From Alphaproteobacteria bacterium (GTDB taxonomy: Bacteria > Pseudomonadota > Alphaproteobacteria > HIMB59), in contig JAQWMI010000029.1 in NCBI GenBank assembly GCA_029246865.1, forward strand, positions 1 through 51,750: DNA of 51,750 bases, read 5' to 3'. Shown piece after piece: positions 34,340-43,668 of the stretch. The position numbers and the translations under genes are program-made. The notes under the pieces are model-generated. The model saw only the letters and a list, made by a program, of their open reading frames with translations. It made no database searches and had not been told where the DNA came from. Positions within the stretch are counted from its first letter, which is position 1; each line of letters starts with the position of its first letter.

Positions 34340-35632
34340 ATGAATTATTCAGATAATTATTACACACGTACAAAATCATATAAGGTAGATTCTAGCAAAT
34401 TAAATGAATCTATACAATGTGATGTTTGTATAGTGGGTGCTGGATTAACAGGTATTTCAACCGCATATTACCTCAGCGAGCTTGACCCAGCACTAAAAAT
34501 TGTAGTTTTGGAGAAAAATAAAATTGGTTGGGGAGCTTCAGGTAGGAATGGAGGGCAGCTGTTACATGGTTATTCATCTGACACATTTAACGGTCAAAAA
34601 AATATTTCCCAAGATGAAGAGAAGATTTTGTGGAATTTTTCAGTTGATGCAGTTAAAGAGGTGAAGAGAAATATTAAAAAACACCATATCGACTGTGATT
34701 TAATTGAGGGTTTTTTGTTAACGGCAGCTTCTGATCGACAAGAAAAATCTCTTCTCAAACATCAAAGAGAATTAGAACAAAAATACAATTATAAAAATTC
34801 AGAATTTTTAAATAAAAATAATTTAAATAAATATTTTAGATCTCCTTTTTATCAATCCGCAGTTTACGATAGCGAATGCTCTCAAATCCATCCTCTCAAT
34901 TATTGCTTAGGACTCACTAAAGAAGCTCTTAAAAATAAAAATTTGTCTATTTATGAAGATGTGGAAGTGAGCTCTTATAAATCTGATAAAAATGTTAAAG
35001 TTATAACTTCAAACAATATTATTATTACTGCTAACAATCTTATTTTAAGTTGTAATGCTTATATTGAAAACTTAAGTAAAATTCTAAGGCCTAAAATCAT
35101 GCCAGTTAAAACATATGTTACGGCACTTGAAGCTTTACCGGATGAAACCTTAAAAAAGTTTTTTGAAAAACCTATAGCTGTTTCAGATATGTTTTTTGTC
35201 TTGAATTATTTTAGATTAAATTCTCATAATAATCTAATTTTTGGAGGTGGTGTTAGTTATTCAAATGTCGATCCTATTGATATTGAAAAGTCCTTAAAAA
35301 ATATTATTAAAAAAGTGATGCCAGGATTAGAGAAATATAATTCCATATCCACTTGGAGTGGTCATGTAGCTATTACTCAAAATAGATTACCGCATATTGG
35401 AAGAATTGATTCTAATATAATTTTTGCTCAAGGCTATTCTGGACATGGCGTGGCTTTGACAACTTTAGTTGGCAAAACTTTGGCGCAAACTATTTATGGT
35501 GAGTCGTCAAATTTTGACCTTTTCTCAAAAATTACACATTCTAAATTTCCTGGTGGAGGAATTTTAGATACACCACTTTTAGTTTTAGCAATGAGTTATT
35601 ACAAGTTAAGAGATAAGCTAGGACTTTATTAG
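34340..35632 (+). CDS. puuB: PuuB-type gamma-glutamylputrescine oxidase
   Basis: A 430-residue FAD-dependent amine oxidase of the DAO family. The N-terminal dinucleotide fold is CDVCIVGAGLTGISTAYYL, followed by IGWGASGRNGGQL, a hallmark of PuuB. The C-terminal FAD motif includes YSGHGVALTTLVGK. In the Puu route it oxidises gamma-glutamylputrescine to the aldehyde, releasing ammonia and peroxide. The gene is divergent from puuA. PuuC, PuuD and GABA aminotransferase are not in the window. Confidence 0.87.
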   Translation: MNYSDNYYTRTKSYKVDSSKLNESIQCDVCIVGAGLTGISTAYYLSELDPALKIVVLEKNKIGWGASGRNGGQLLHGYSSDTFNGQKNISQDEEKILWNFSVDAVKEVKRNIKKHHIDCDLIEGFLLTAASDRQEKSLLKHQRELEQKYNYKNSEFLNKNNLNKYFRSPFYQSAVYDSECSQIHPLNYCLGLTKEALKNKNLSIYEDVEVSSYKSDKNVKVITSNNIIITANNLILSCNAYIENLSKILRPKIMPVKTYVTALEALPDETLKKFFEKPIAVSDMFFVLNYFRLNSHNNLIFGGGVSYSNVDPIDIEKSLKNIIKKVMPGLEKYNSISTWSGHVAITQNRLPHIGRIDSNIIFAQGYSGHGVALTTLVGKTLAQTIYGESSNFDLFSKITHSKFPGGGILDTPLLVLAMSYYKLRDKLGLY

Positions 35633-36892
35633 TTTGTTTCTATTAAGTAATTTATCTTTATCAAATAAAGATTTTATTTTATTTAAAATCTCAAAATGCT
35701 CCCTGCTTTTATATTTTTTGATTAAATGATTTTTACTGTAACCAAGACCGTGTTCAGCAGCAATGCTTCCACCTAATTTAATTACTAGTTGATATATAGA
35801 ATTTTCTAATTTTTGATATTTTTTCTGATTTGAATTATTGATTTTATAATTGCAATGTAAGTTACCATCTCCTAAATGCCCAAAGAAATAAGGCTCATAC
35901 GATGCATTGTCTTTATGAAATATTTTGACTGCATTTAAAAAGATTGACCAATTATTTAGTGGTAATGATATATCGAATTTATAGAGGTATGAATTTTCTG
36001 CTTGTTGAGTGACTACTTTTGTACGAAGAGGCCAAATCTGAGACTGGATCTTATTTTTTTCAAATTTGATAACTTTAAACTTTTCAAAATCATTATTGAA
36101 ACTCTTATTTTCATTTGAATTGAATTCCACAATTATATTAAATTTTTTTGTATATTTTTGATTCAAAATACTAACGGGTTCAGGAAAAATGACTTCATAG
36201 GATGTTAATTGATCAAAATATTTCGATCTCAATTGTTTAAATAGTTTAAAGAGGGCAGTGAATTTTGAAATTTCTATTAAATATGTGTATGTATAATTTT
36301 TTTTTGGTAATAAATTTAAACTTGCTTGAGTAATAATCCCATAAGTTCCCTCTGAGCCACAAAATAATTTCCAAATCTTAGGACCAAAATTATCTTTTTT
36401 TAAAATACTTAGTTGATTGATTATTGTGCCGTCCATTAGGACAATTTCTAGTCCATTGATATTATTTTCAATATTGCCATATTTTAAAACTTGTAGTCCT
36501 CCAACATTAGTTGAAATATTTCCCCCAATATTACACTCTTTATGAGAGGCAACATGAACAGGAAACAAATATGCTTTACTCAGAGCCTTCTGTTGAACTC
36601 TTTCCAGAGTTACTCCTGCCTCAACAGTCATTATGAGATTATCTTCATCTATTGTTTTAATTTTATTCATTTGTTTAAGGGACATTAAGATAGATTTTGT
36701 TTTATCTGTTTGAAATGTTCCTTTTACCCGATTGGTATTACCGCCAATTGGGACTACTTCAATCTTTCTTTTGTTGCATAATTTGAGTAGCTTTGACACT
36801 TCAAGAGTGTTTTTTGGAAAAACAATTGTTGATCCGTTGTTATTTTGAGTTTTTAATTTTAGCAAATTAATATGTTTTATTTCTTTTAACAT
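35618..36892 (-). CDS. FAD-linked oxidase (GlcD / D-2-hydroxyacid dehydrogenase family)
   Basis: A 424-residue flavoprotein of the vanillyl-alcohol-oxidase fold. FAD-binding motifs are PIGGNTNRVKG, the ECNIGGNISTNVGGLQVLKYGN block and SEGTYGIITQ. The C-terminal active-site motifs are FFGHLGDGNLHCNY and GSIAAEHGLGYSK, typical of GlcD, D-lactate and D-2-hydroxyglutarate dehydrogenases. Substrate is not determined. It starts one base after the threonylcarbamoyl-AMP synthase stop, an arrangement also common in other alphaproteobacteria. Confidence 0.88.
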   Translation of the reverse strand: MLKEIKHINLLKLKTQNNNGSTIVFPKNTLEVSKLLKLCNKRKIEVVPIGGNTNRVKGTFQTDKTKSILMSLKQMNKIKTIDEDNLIMTVEAGVTLERVQQKALSKAYLFPVHVASHKECNIGGNISTNVGGLQVLKYGNIENNINGLEIVLMDGTIINQLSILKKDNFGPKIWKLFCGSEGTYGIITQASLNLLPKKNYTYTYLIEISKFTALFKLFKQLRSKYFDQLTSYEVIFPEPVSILNQKYTKKFNIIVEFNSNENKSFNNDFEKFKVIKFEKNKIQSQIWPLRTKVVTQQAENSYLYKFDISLPLNNWSIFLNAVKIFHKDNASYEPYFFGHLGDGNLHCNYKINNSNQKKYQKLENSIYQLVIKLGGSIAAEHGLGYSKNHLIKKYKSREHFEILNKIKSLFDKDKLLNRNKLIKS

Positions 36893-37831
36893 TTATTTCT
36901 TACTAGCTCTCTCTAACCGATCATTAATCGCAATCCCTATACCCTTATTTGGAATGGGCGCAACACTGATAGTCTCAAAACTATCATTATTATCAGCTAG
37001 ATAAAAATAGTAGTAGAGTCTACTAGCAGCTTCCTTTAAATTTTTTTTTGAACTTAAATTTTTGAATTCACTTTTTTTCATATTTCCAAAACCTATAAAT
37101 GCACTTTTTTTTCTAATTTTTTTTTGATTTATGTACAACTCTTTTACTGGAGAGTAGTGCTTGTTACTTGTTCCAGGGAAATACTCATTATTAACTTTTT
37201 TTAATTCAAAGTTATTTAGCATCCCCATTATTTCAAATACATCAATTAAGCCATATCTTATGACTTCAATTTTCTTATTAATAATCTTAAACATTGTCGA
37301 CTCTATCCCGATTGTACTTTTTCCATCATCTATAATTGTTAAATCTGATGTTTCAAAATTTCGATATGCCATTTTTGCTGTGACAGGACTTAATTGTTTA
37401 AATTTATTTGCACTAGGCATGACTAGTGGTTTATTAATAGTCTTAATAATTTTTAGCAAAAATTTATTTGAAGGTATCCTAACAGCACAGTAATGTTTTT
37501 GAGTAAGAATATCGGGTATAGATTTACTTTTTTTTCTTAGAATTAATGTTAGCGGACCTGGCCAATATTTCTGAGCTACTTTTAAATTATCTTGGTCTAA
37601 TTCAAAGTATTTTTGAACCATCGCTATAGAACTACAATGAAGAATAAGCTTTTTCTTAATTGGTCTATTTTTGATTTGATATATGGACTTAATTGCTTTT
37701 AGAGAGAGTCCATTACCTGCTAGGCCATATACTGTCTCTGTGGGAAGAATAATCAATTGATCATTATTTAGTTTTTCAGATATTTTCTCATAAAAGCGAG
37801 TATTAAATTTTGTTTTTATAATTTCTGGCAT
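36893..37831 (-). CDS. tsaC: Sua5/TsaC, L-threonylcarbamoyladenylate synthase
   Basis: This enzyme makes threonylcarbamoyl-AMP from threonine, bicarbonate and ATP for the t6A modification of ANN-reading tRNAs. The YrdC domain (about residues 15-200) shows LPTETVYGLAGNG, KNRPIKKKLILH, the WPGPLTL motif and VRIPSN. The C-terminal Sua5 extension begins near PGTSNKHYSP and makes this the long, 312-residue Sua5 form. It is the first gene of a two-gene operon with the FAD oxidase and is divergent from glmU. Confidence 0.94.
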   Translation of the reverse strand: MPEIIKTKFNTRFYEKISEKLNNDQLIILPTETVYGLAGNGLSLKAIKSIYQIKNRPIKKKLILHCSSIAMVQKYFELDQDNLKVAQKYWPGPLTLILRKKSKSIPDILTQKHYCAVRIPSNKFLLKIIKTINKPLVMPSANKFKQLSPVTAKMAYRNFETSDLTIIDDGKSTIGIESTMFKIINKKIEVIRYGLIDVFEIMGMLNNFELKKVNNEYFPGTSNKHYSPVKELYINQKKIRKKSAFIGFGNMKKSEFKNLSSKKNLKEAASRLYYYFYLADNNDSFETISVAPIPNKGIGIAINDRLERASKK

Positions 37832-37860
37832 TAAGGCTTTACATATTATGATATATTTTT

Positions 37861-37876
37861 AGTATCAAAAGATACT
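37861..37876. other. Small palindrome in the sua5-glmU divergent gap
   Basis: AGTATC and GATACT flank an AAAA spacer. It lies in the 70-base region between two divergent genes, where an operator could be placed. It is short, and chance occurrence is possible. Confidence 0.2.
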
Positions 37877-37901
37877 TAATCTAAGTTATTTATACATTTT
37901 T

Positions 37902-39188
37902 ATGAAAATTTCTGCCATCATTCTTTCAGCCGGTAATAGCACGAGATACCTCTCTTCTAAACCAAAAGTTTTTCATGAGCTATCAGGTCAAAAACTCATT
38001 GATTTCAATATTAGCTTATTAAATAAATATAAAGAGATTAAGTCTTGTCATATAATAACCAATACTGCTCTTAAAGAAAACTTTATCAATCTTGGATATA
38101 AAAATATATCCATTCAAAGTCCTATTAATGGAACTGGTGGTGCCATTGCTCAGTTTGTGTCAAAAAATAACATCAAAGCTGATTACTACCTTATATGTCT
38201 AGGTGATACTCCAATTTTTAATAAAAAAACTATAGATGCTTTGATTAAAAAAACTAAAAACCAAAAACTGGATATTAACGTGCTGGGTCAAAATCTAGAT
38301 AATCCATTTGGATACGGAAGATTAATTATTGAAAATAAAAATCTTAAAGCGATTGTTGAGGAGAAAAATTGTAATATAGAGCAAAAAAAGATTTCAACTA
38401 TTAATACAGGCATTTTCCTCTTATCAAAAAGAGCTTTATTGCTCTCTAAAAAAATTAAAAAAGATGTTCAAAAAAAAGAATACTTACTAACGGATTTAAT
38501 TAAAATCGGTTTAGAACATAAATATAAAGTTTCTTATTCATTAAATGCTTATGAAAAAATAATGGGCGCGAATACAATTGAAGAAATGCAGCATTTACAA
38601 AATCAATTACAAACTAGCATTATTCAATCATTAATGAGCAAAGGTGTTCAATTTGAAAATCCACTTACTACATTTATTAGCCATGACGCCGTTATAGACA
38701 AAGATGTTTATATTGAATCAAATGTGGTAATAAAAAATCATGTTAAGATTAAGCAAGGAAGTTTAATTAAATCGTTTTCTTATTTAGAAGATTGTATTAT
38801 CGGAAAGGATTGTAACATTGGGCCTTTTGCAAGAATTAGACCAGGTACATTATTGGAAGATGATGTCAAAATTGGTAACTTTGTTGAAATCAAAAAATCC
38901 AATTTAAAGAAGGGTGTGAAGGTTAATCATTTGAGCTATGTAGGAGATAGTAAAATAGGGGTAAATACCAACATTGGTGCAGGGACAATAACTTGTAATT
39001 ATGATGGTAAAAAAAAGTTCAAGACTACAATTGGTGATAATTGTTTTATTGGTTCAAATTCATCTATTGTGGCTCCTGTTACGATAGCAAATAAGGCTTA
39101 TGTTGGTGCTGGTTCGGTGATTACAAAAAATGTACCATCAAATTCATTAGCTATTGCAAGAGTTAAACAAAAACATTTTAAAATTTAA
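37902..39188 (+). CDS. glmU: GlmU, bifunctional GlcNAc-1-P uridyltransferase / GlcN-1-P acetyltransferase
   Basis: GlmU acetylates glucosamine-1-phosphate and couples it to UTP, producing UDP-GlcNAc. The N-terminal nucleotidyltransferase has LSAGNSTRYLSSKPKVFHEL, a diverged LAAGKGTRM motif, plus GTGGAIAQ and LGDTPIF. The C-terminal left-handed beta-helix from about residue 235 has hexapeptide repeats, the NHLSYVGDS histidine and GAGTITCNYDG. At 428 residues it is compact. It is followed five bases later by glmS, giving two consecutive pathway genes together. Confidence 0.95.
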   Translation: MKISAIILSAGNSTRYLSSKPKVFHELSGQKLIDFNISLLNKYKEIKSCHIITNTALKENFINLGYKNISIQSPINGTGGAIAQFVSKNNIKADYYLICLGDTPIFNKKTIDALIKKTKNQKLDINVLGQNLDNPFGYGRLIIENKNLKAIVEEKNCNIEQKKISTINTGIFLLSKRALLLSKKIKKDVQKKEYLLTDLIKIGLEHKYKVSYSLNAYEKIMGANTIEEMQHLQNQLQTSIIQSLMSKGVQFENPLTTFISHDAVIDKDVYIESNVVIKNHVKIKQGSLIKSFSYLEDCIIGKDCNIGPFARIRPGTLLEDDVKIGNFVEIKKSNLKKGVKVNHLSYVGDSKIGVNTNIGAGTITCNYDGKKKFKTTIGDNCFIGSNSSIVAPVTIANKAYVGAGSVITKNVPSNSLAIARVKQKHFKI

Positions 39189-39193
39189 ATATC

Positions 39194-40990
39194 ATGTGTG
39201 GAATCGTAGGAATAATAAACTCAGACAATCTTAAGATTAAAGCTATAAATGTTTTAAGTAAATTGGAATACAGAGGGTATGACTCTGCAGGAGTGTCATT
39301 TTTAGCTAAAAATAACATCAAAACTATAACAGAAGTTGGAAAAATTTCTCAACTTTCAAAATCCCTCACCTCAACTGGATATAATGCATTTGACTCTGTC
39401 ATAGGTCACACAAGATGGGCTACACATGGTATTGTTTCGAAAAATAATGCTCATCCTTTTTCAAATCAAAAAATATCCTTGGTATGTAATGGAATTATAG
39501 AAAATTACAGTGAACTGAAATTAAAATATTTAAAAAATTATAAAAAAAATATTGAGTCAGACACAGAAACAATATTTTTAGTTTTAAATGAATTGTCAAA
39601 AAAAATAAAAGATCATAATAAATTAATACAAAAATTAGTTTCTATTATTAAAGGGCATTATGCGTTTTTAATTTATTTTTCGGACACTCAAGAAATTTTT
39701 TCATTAAAGTCTGGAAGTCCTTTGTCAGTTGGAAAAAATGCTGATGGTATTTATTTTTCTTCTGACCCTTCCGCTTTGACAGAGTACGTCAATAATATTT
39801 ACCATCTTCAAGATGGTGATATTATAAAAGTTTCTGTAAATACTATTTCTCATTTAAATGGAAAAAAAGTCATTTTTGAAAATCAAGCTAAAGTAGTAAA
39901 TGAATTCAGCAAAGGCGACTTTAAGCATTTTATGATTAAAGAAATTTATGAACAGCCTCACGTCATTAAAAAAACTCAGAAATATTATGATGCAGATTAT
40001 TTTTTAGACTTTAGAAATAAACTTAAAGATCTTACCAATAATTTAGACTCTTTCGTTTTTGTTGGTTGTGGAACTGCTTACCATGCATGCTTAGTTGCAA
40101 AATATTATTTTGAACAATTTACAGACATAGATGTTAGTTGCGAATATGCATCAGAATTAAGATATAAAAATATATCAACAAAAAAAAATTCTATTTATGT
40201 TTTTATATCTCAATCAGGAGAAACAATGGACACCTTAATGGCCTTAAAATATGTCAAAAGTAAAGGTTATACAACGATCGTGGTTACTAATTCTCTGGAA
40301 AGCACCATGGTTAGAGAAGCTAATATAACTCTTCCCACTTTTGCCATGAAAGAAATTGGTGTTGCCTCCACTAAGGCGTTTACTTGTCAATTACTAGCAT
40401 TAGCAAATCTTTGTATCGAAATTGGAAATATTAGAAAAAATATTAGTAAAAAAGAATATATACAACTTAAGCAAGACTTAAAAAATATTCCTACTAAAAT
40501 TACCAAAATTCTAAAAAATTCTTCCTATATTGATAAGGTTGTTAGTCTACTTAGCTCATCTAAAGCGTGTTATTTTATTGCAAGAAATATCGTTTTTCCT
40601 ATTGCTCTTGAGGGTTCTTTAAAGCTAAAAGAAATTTCTTATATGCACAGCGAAGGTTTTGCAGGTGGGGAAATGAAACACGGCCCTATTGCTCTGATTG
40701 ATAAGAATGTACTTTCCATATGCCTTAATCCTAAAAATAAATTGTATGAAAAATCCTCTTCTAATTGTGAAGAAATACTTGCACGAGGGGGAAAAGTTGT
40801 GGTGTTTAGCAGTAAAAAATCATCATCAAAAAAAAATCTTCTACAAATTATTATGCCTAAAGAAAACTATATTGACACACCTTTTATTTATACTATTCCC
40901 CTTCAGCTAATTTCATATTATTTTGCTTTAAATGAAGGTACAGATATTGATCAACCAAGAAATTTAGCAAAATCTGTGACAGTGGAATAA
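39194..40990 (+). CDS. glmS: GlmS, glutamine--fructose-6-phosphate aminotransferase
   Basis: GlmS makes glucosamine-6-phosphate, the entry point to amino-sugar synthesis. The N-terminal nucleophile is Cys2 in MCGIVGI, with the class II amidotransferase motifs LEYRGYDSAG and GHTRWATHG. Two SIS domains follow (SQSGETMDTL and an LKEISYMHSEGFAGGEMKHGP block). The canonical C-terminus ends DQPRNLAKSVTVE. The protein has 598 residues. No ribozyme-like leader is expected, since only five bases separate it from glmU. Confidence 0.98.
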   Translation: MCGIVGIINSDNLKIKAINVLSKLEYRGYDSAGVSFLAKNNIKTITEVGKISQLSKSLTSTGYNAFDSVIGHTRWATHGIVSKNNAHPFSNQKISLVCNGIIENYSELKLKYLKNYKKNIESDTETIFLVLNELSKKIKDHNKLIQKLVSIIKGHYAFLIYFSDTQEIFSLKSGSPLSVGKNADGIYFSSDPSALTEYVNNIYHLQDGDIIKVSVNTISHLNGKKVIFENQAKVVNEFSKGDFKHFMIKEIYEQPHVIKKTQKYYDADYFLDFRNKLKDLTNNLDSFVFVGCGTAYHACLVAKYYFEQFTDIDVSCEYASELRYKNISTKKNSIYVFISQSGETMDTLMALKYVKSKGYTTIVVTNSLESTMVREANITLPTFAMKEIGVASTKAFTCQLLALANLCIEIGNIRKNISKKEYIQLKQDLKNIPTKITKILKNSSYIDKVVSLLSSSKACYFIARNIVFPIALEGSLKLKEISYMHSEGFAGGEMKHGPIALIDKNVLSICLNPKNKLYEKSSSNCEEILARGGKVVVFSSKKSSSKKNLLQIIMPKENYIDTPFIYTIPLQLISYYFALNEGTDIDQPRNLAKSVTVE

Positions 40991-40996
40991 ACAAAA

Positions 40997-42265
40997 ATGA
41001 AGATAAAATCAAATAACACTTATTTAAAAGATTTATGTATGCCTTTAGGTTATGAGCCCGAATATAATCAAGATGAACTCGAAAATAATTCTTATGTTAT
41101 ATCAAATAGCATCAATACCTTCAGCTCAAAGTATCCATTGAATAGCTATGGGTTAATTTCTAAAAATAAACTCCTTTATCGTGAGCCATTAATTCTATCT
41201 AGCTTAAAAATCCATTCTAGAGATGAATTGCTGTCCAATAAATCTGAAATTTCTGCTAATGAAATTGAAATAAATTCATTAGATAACAAATTGTATTATT
41301 CCATGCTTTTAGAAAAAATTGATCACAAATATACAGGGACAATTATAAGAAATATTTCTTTTTCTAACTCGGTGAATATATTTTTCCCTACACCTAGCTC
41401 AATAGTTATTATCAGTGATAATGAAAAAGAACTTAATAAATACAAAAAAGTTTTTGATAAAAACAATATTAATAATTCTAAAATTGTAACAATTTCAATT
41501 CCTTCAAAAATTGAGATTAGCACCTCAAAAAACAGTAAGAAAATAGTAGAAATTAATAATTCATCTTTTATTAGTGCGAGTATTCAACTATCTGATCTTA
41601 TTGAAGAAAATACTCTGAGTTCTGATACGTATGTGATTAGTAATAATCAGATTAATTTTATTACAAAAATTAATCTTATCTTACTTAATTTTATTCCCAG
41701 CTTCATTGCTCCAAAACTCCTGAAATTTTTTCAATCTTATGAAGGAAGTCAGCAATTCTATAAACAAGTCCTAGAGATTAATTATCTTATATCTAGAGAT
41801 AACTTTAAATTTGCCGATGTTTTTGAATACCAAAATCAATTAAATTACCTGACTGGATCAAAAATATTAAATTTGAAAATTACAAAAAATACTAAAAAAT
41901 ACCTTTTAAAAGATCTCCTAACTTCTGAAAAAAACCTTTTAACATTTAATGCTGATCACAGTTCGAACTTTAATGGTAATAAGATTTTCATATCTAACAA
42001 AGACTTTAGTATTAATCAGCATACGTTTGATCTTTTAAAACTTAATACCTTTTCTATTCTTTTATCTAAAACGGGTCTTATTTTAGAAATGTTTGATAAT
42101 AATTTAAAAAATCCATTTTTAGAGAATGAAATTGAGTCATCTGCCTATACTGATGATAAGCAATTGGCATATGATGCGTTTAATCTCAACAAATTTAAAC
42201 CTGAATTACCTAAGATTCCGAAATTGAAAGTCCCTAAGATCTCTAAATTTTTTAAAAAAGCTTAA
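40997..42265 (+). CDS. Unrecognised 422-residue protein after glmS
   Basis: I do not recognise this protein. It has no signal peptide and one moderately hydrophobic stretch near residue 225-240 (INLILLNFIPSFIAPKLL). It is rich in Asn, Ser, Ile and Lys, and a C-terminal basic tail has a repeated P-K-[ILV] pattern (PKIPKLKVPKISK) ending in FFKKA. The middle contains alternating hydrophobic strands such as NIFFPTPSSIVIIS. It begins six bases after glmS, so it is probably co-transcribed. The reading frame is long and clean, so it is a real gene. The tail might bind membrane or nucleic acid; that is speculation. Confidence 0.8.
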   Translation: MKIKSNNTYLKDLCMPLGYEPEYNQDELENNSYVISNSINTFSSKYPLNSYGLISKNKLLYREPLILSSLKIHSRDELLSNKSEISANEIEINSLDNKLYYSMLLEKIDHKYTGTIIRNISFSNSVNIFFPTPSSIVIISDNEKELNKYKKVFDKNNINNSKIVTISIPSKIEISTSKNSKKIVEINNSSFISASIQLSDLIEENTLSSDTYVISNNQINFITKINLILLNFIPSFIAPKLLKFFQSYEGSQQFYKQVLEINYLISRDNFKFADVFEYQNQLNYLTGSKILNLKITKNTKKYLLKDLLTSEKNLLTFNADHSSNFNGNKIFISNKDFSINQHTFDLLKLNTFSILLSKTGLILEMFDNNLKNPFLENEIESSAYTDDKQLAYDAFNLNKFKPELPKIPKLKVPKISKFFKKA

Positions 42266-42294
42266 ATAGTCTTTTAATTTTTGATTTAAAAATC

Positions 42295-42300
42295 TATAAT
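42295..42300 (+). promoter_or_regulatory. -10 box just before the DAHP synthase gene
   Basis: A perfect TATAAT ends nine bases before the ATG at 42310, in a 44-base gap. A transcript from it would begin at or almost at the start codon. The -35 region (TTTTAA, 17 bases upstream) is poor. Confidence 0.4.
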
Positions 42301-42309
42301 CCTGACCTC

Positions 42310-43668
42310 ATGAACTGGAACATAGATAGTTGGAAGTCATTTGAGGCAAAACAAATGCCTACTTATAAAGATAAAGCAAAGCTTGAGTCTGTATTGAATG
42401 AGCTTTCCAAATATCCTCCACTAATTTTTGCTGGTGAAACTAGATCTCTTAAAAAAAAGATTAGTGAAGTACAAAAAGGCAAATCTTTCTATTTACAAGG
42501 TGGCGATTGTGCGGAAAGTTTTCAAGAACTAAGTCCAAATACAATCAGAGATACATTTAAGCTTCTGCTTCAAATGTCTGTTGTTCTAACTTATGCAACA
42601 AATTCTCCTGTTGTAAAATTAGGCAGAATAGCCGGTCAATTTGCTAAACCTCGAAGTGCCGATATGGAAGAAAAAGACGGGCTGACTCTTCCAAGTTATA
42701 GAGGTGATATTATTAACTCATATGAATTTTCAAAAGAATCAAGGGAACCTGATCCAGAGAGGATGATTAAAGCTTATAATCATTCTGCTTCAACACTTAA
42801 TCTTTTGCGTGCTTTTGCTCAAGGCGGTTTTGCTAGCTTATCTCAGTTAAGTAAATGGAACTTAGACTTTGCAGAAAATTTTTCTGCAATGAAAAAATAT
42901 TCAGAAATTTCAAAAAAAATTGAGGACTCTATTAATTTTATGAAAGCTTGTGGAATAAATGAAGAAAATACAAGAGAGTTGAGAGAAACAGATTTTTACA
43001 CAAGTCATGAGTCTCTTCTCCTTCCTTATGAGCAGGCGTTTACAAGAATAGATAGCACAACAGGTGATTGGTATAATGTTAGTTCACATTTTTTATGGGT
43101 AGGCGATAGAACCAGAGACCCAGATGGAGCTCACATACATTATTTAAGTGGGATCAAAAACCCTATTGGTTTAAAAGTTGGTCCATCTACTGATATAGAT
43201 CAGTTAAAAAAAAATATTGAAATTTTAAACCCTGATAATGAAGAGGGCAGATTAACTCTTATTGTTAGAATGGGTGCAAATAAAATTTCTGACTCTTTTC
43301 CTAAGCTTTTAAAAGAAATTAAAACTCTTGGTCAGAATATTACTTGGATATGTGACCCTATGCATGGCAATACCGTATCTAGCTCTAGTGGCTATAAGAC
43401 AAGAAACTCTAAAGATGTCCTTGCGGAAATTAAAAGCTTTTTCGATATTAACCATTCTGAAGGGACTATACCAGGTGGAGTGCATTTAGAGTTAACAGGT
43501 TTGAATGTAACGGAATGTGTTGGTGGTCCTGAAGATATTAAAGATGAAAATCTCGGTGATCGTTATCATACTTTCTGTGACCCTAGACTTAATGTAAATC
43601 AATCTTTAGAACTATGTTTTTTACTTGCTGACTTATTTCCTAAAGGCGGCATTACAAGTAAAAAATAA
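42310..43668 (+). CDS. Class II (plant-type) DAHP synthase
   Basis: This enzyme condenses phosphoenolpyruvate and erythrose-4-phosphate in the first step of the shikimate pathway. The 452-residue protein is a class II form. It shows FLQGGDCAESF, GRIAGQFAKPRS, the PSYRGDIIN loop, WVGDRTR and CDPMHGNT, and ends with GGVHLELTGLNVTECVGG. Class II enzymes are the usual form in alphaproteobacteria. It is followed immediately by pncB with no gap. Confidence 0.96.
   Translation: MNWNIDSWKSFEAKQMPTYKDKAKLESVLNELSKYPPLIFAGETRSLKKKISEVQKGKSFYLQGGDCAESFQELSPNTIRDTFKLLLQMSVVLTYATNSPVVKLGRIAGQFAKPRSADMEEKDGLTLPSYRGDIINSYEFSKESREPDPERMIKAYNHSASTLNLLRAFAQGGFASLSQLSKWNLDFAENFSAMKKYSEISKKIEDSINFMKACGINEENTRELRETDFYTSHESLLLPYEQAFTRIDSTTGDWYNVSSHFLWVGDRTRDPDGAHIHYLSGIKNPIGLKVGPSTDIDQLKKNIEILNPDNEEGRLTLIVRMGANKISDSFPKLLKEIKTLGQNITWICDPMHGNTVSSSSGYKTRNSKDVLAEIKSFFDINHSEGTIPGGVHLELTGLNVTECVGGPEDIKDENLGDRYHTFCDPRLNVNQSLELCFLLADLFPKGGITSKK

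Noticed and set aside
42196-42265. Repeated P-K-[ILV] units at the end of the unknown protein as a tandem DNA repeat
   Set aside because: The bases vary between units; it is a low-complexity basic tail, not a DNA repeat array.
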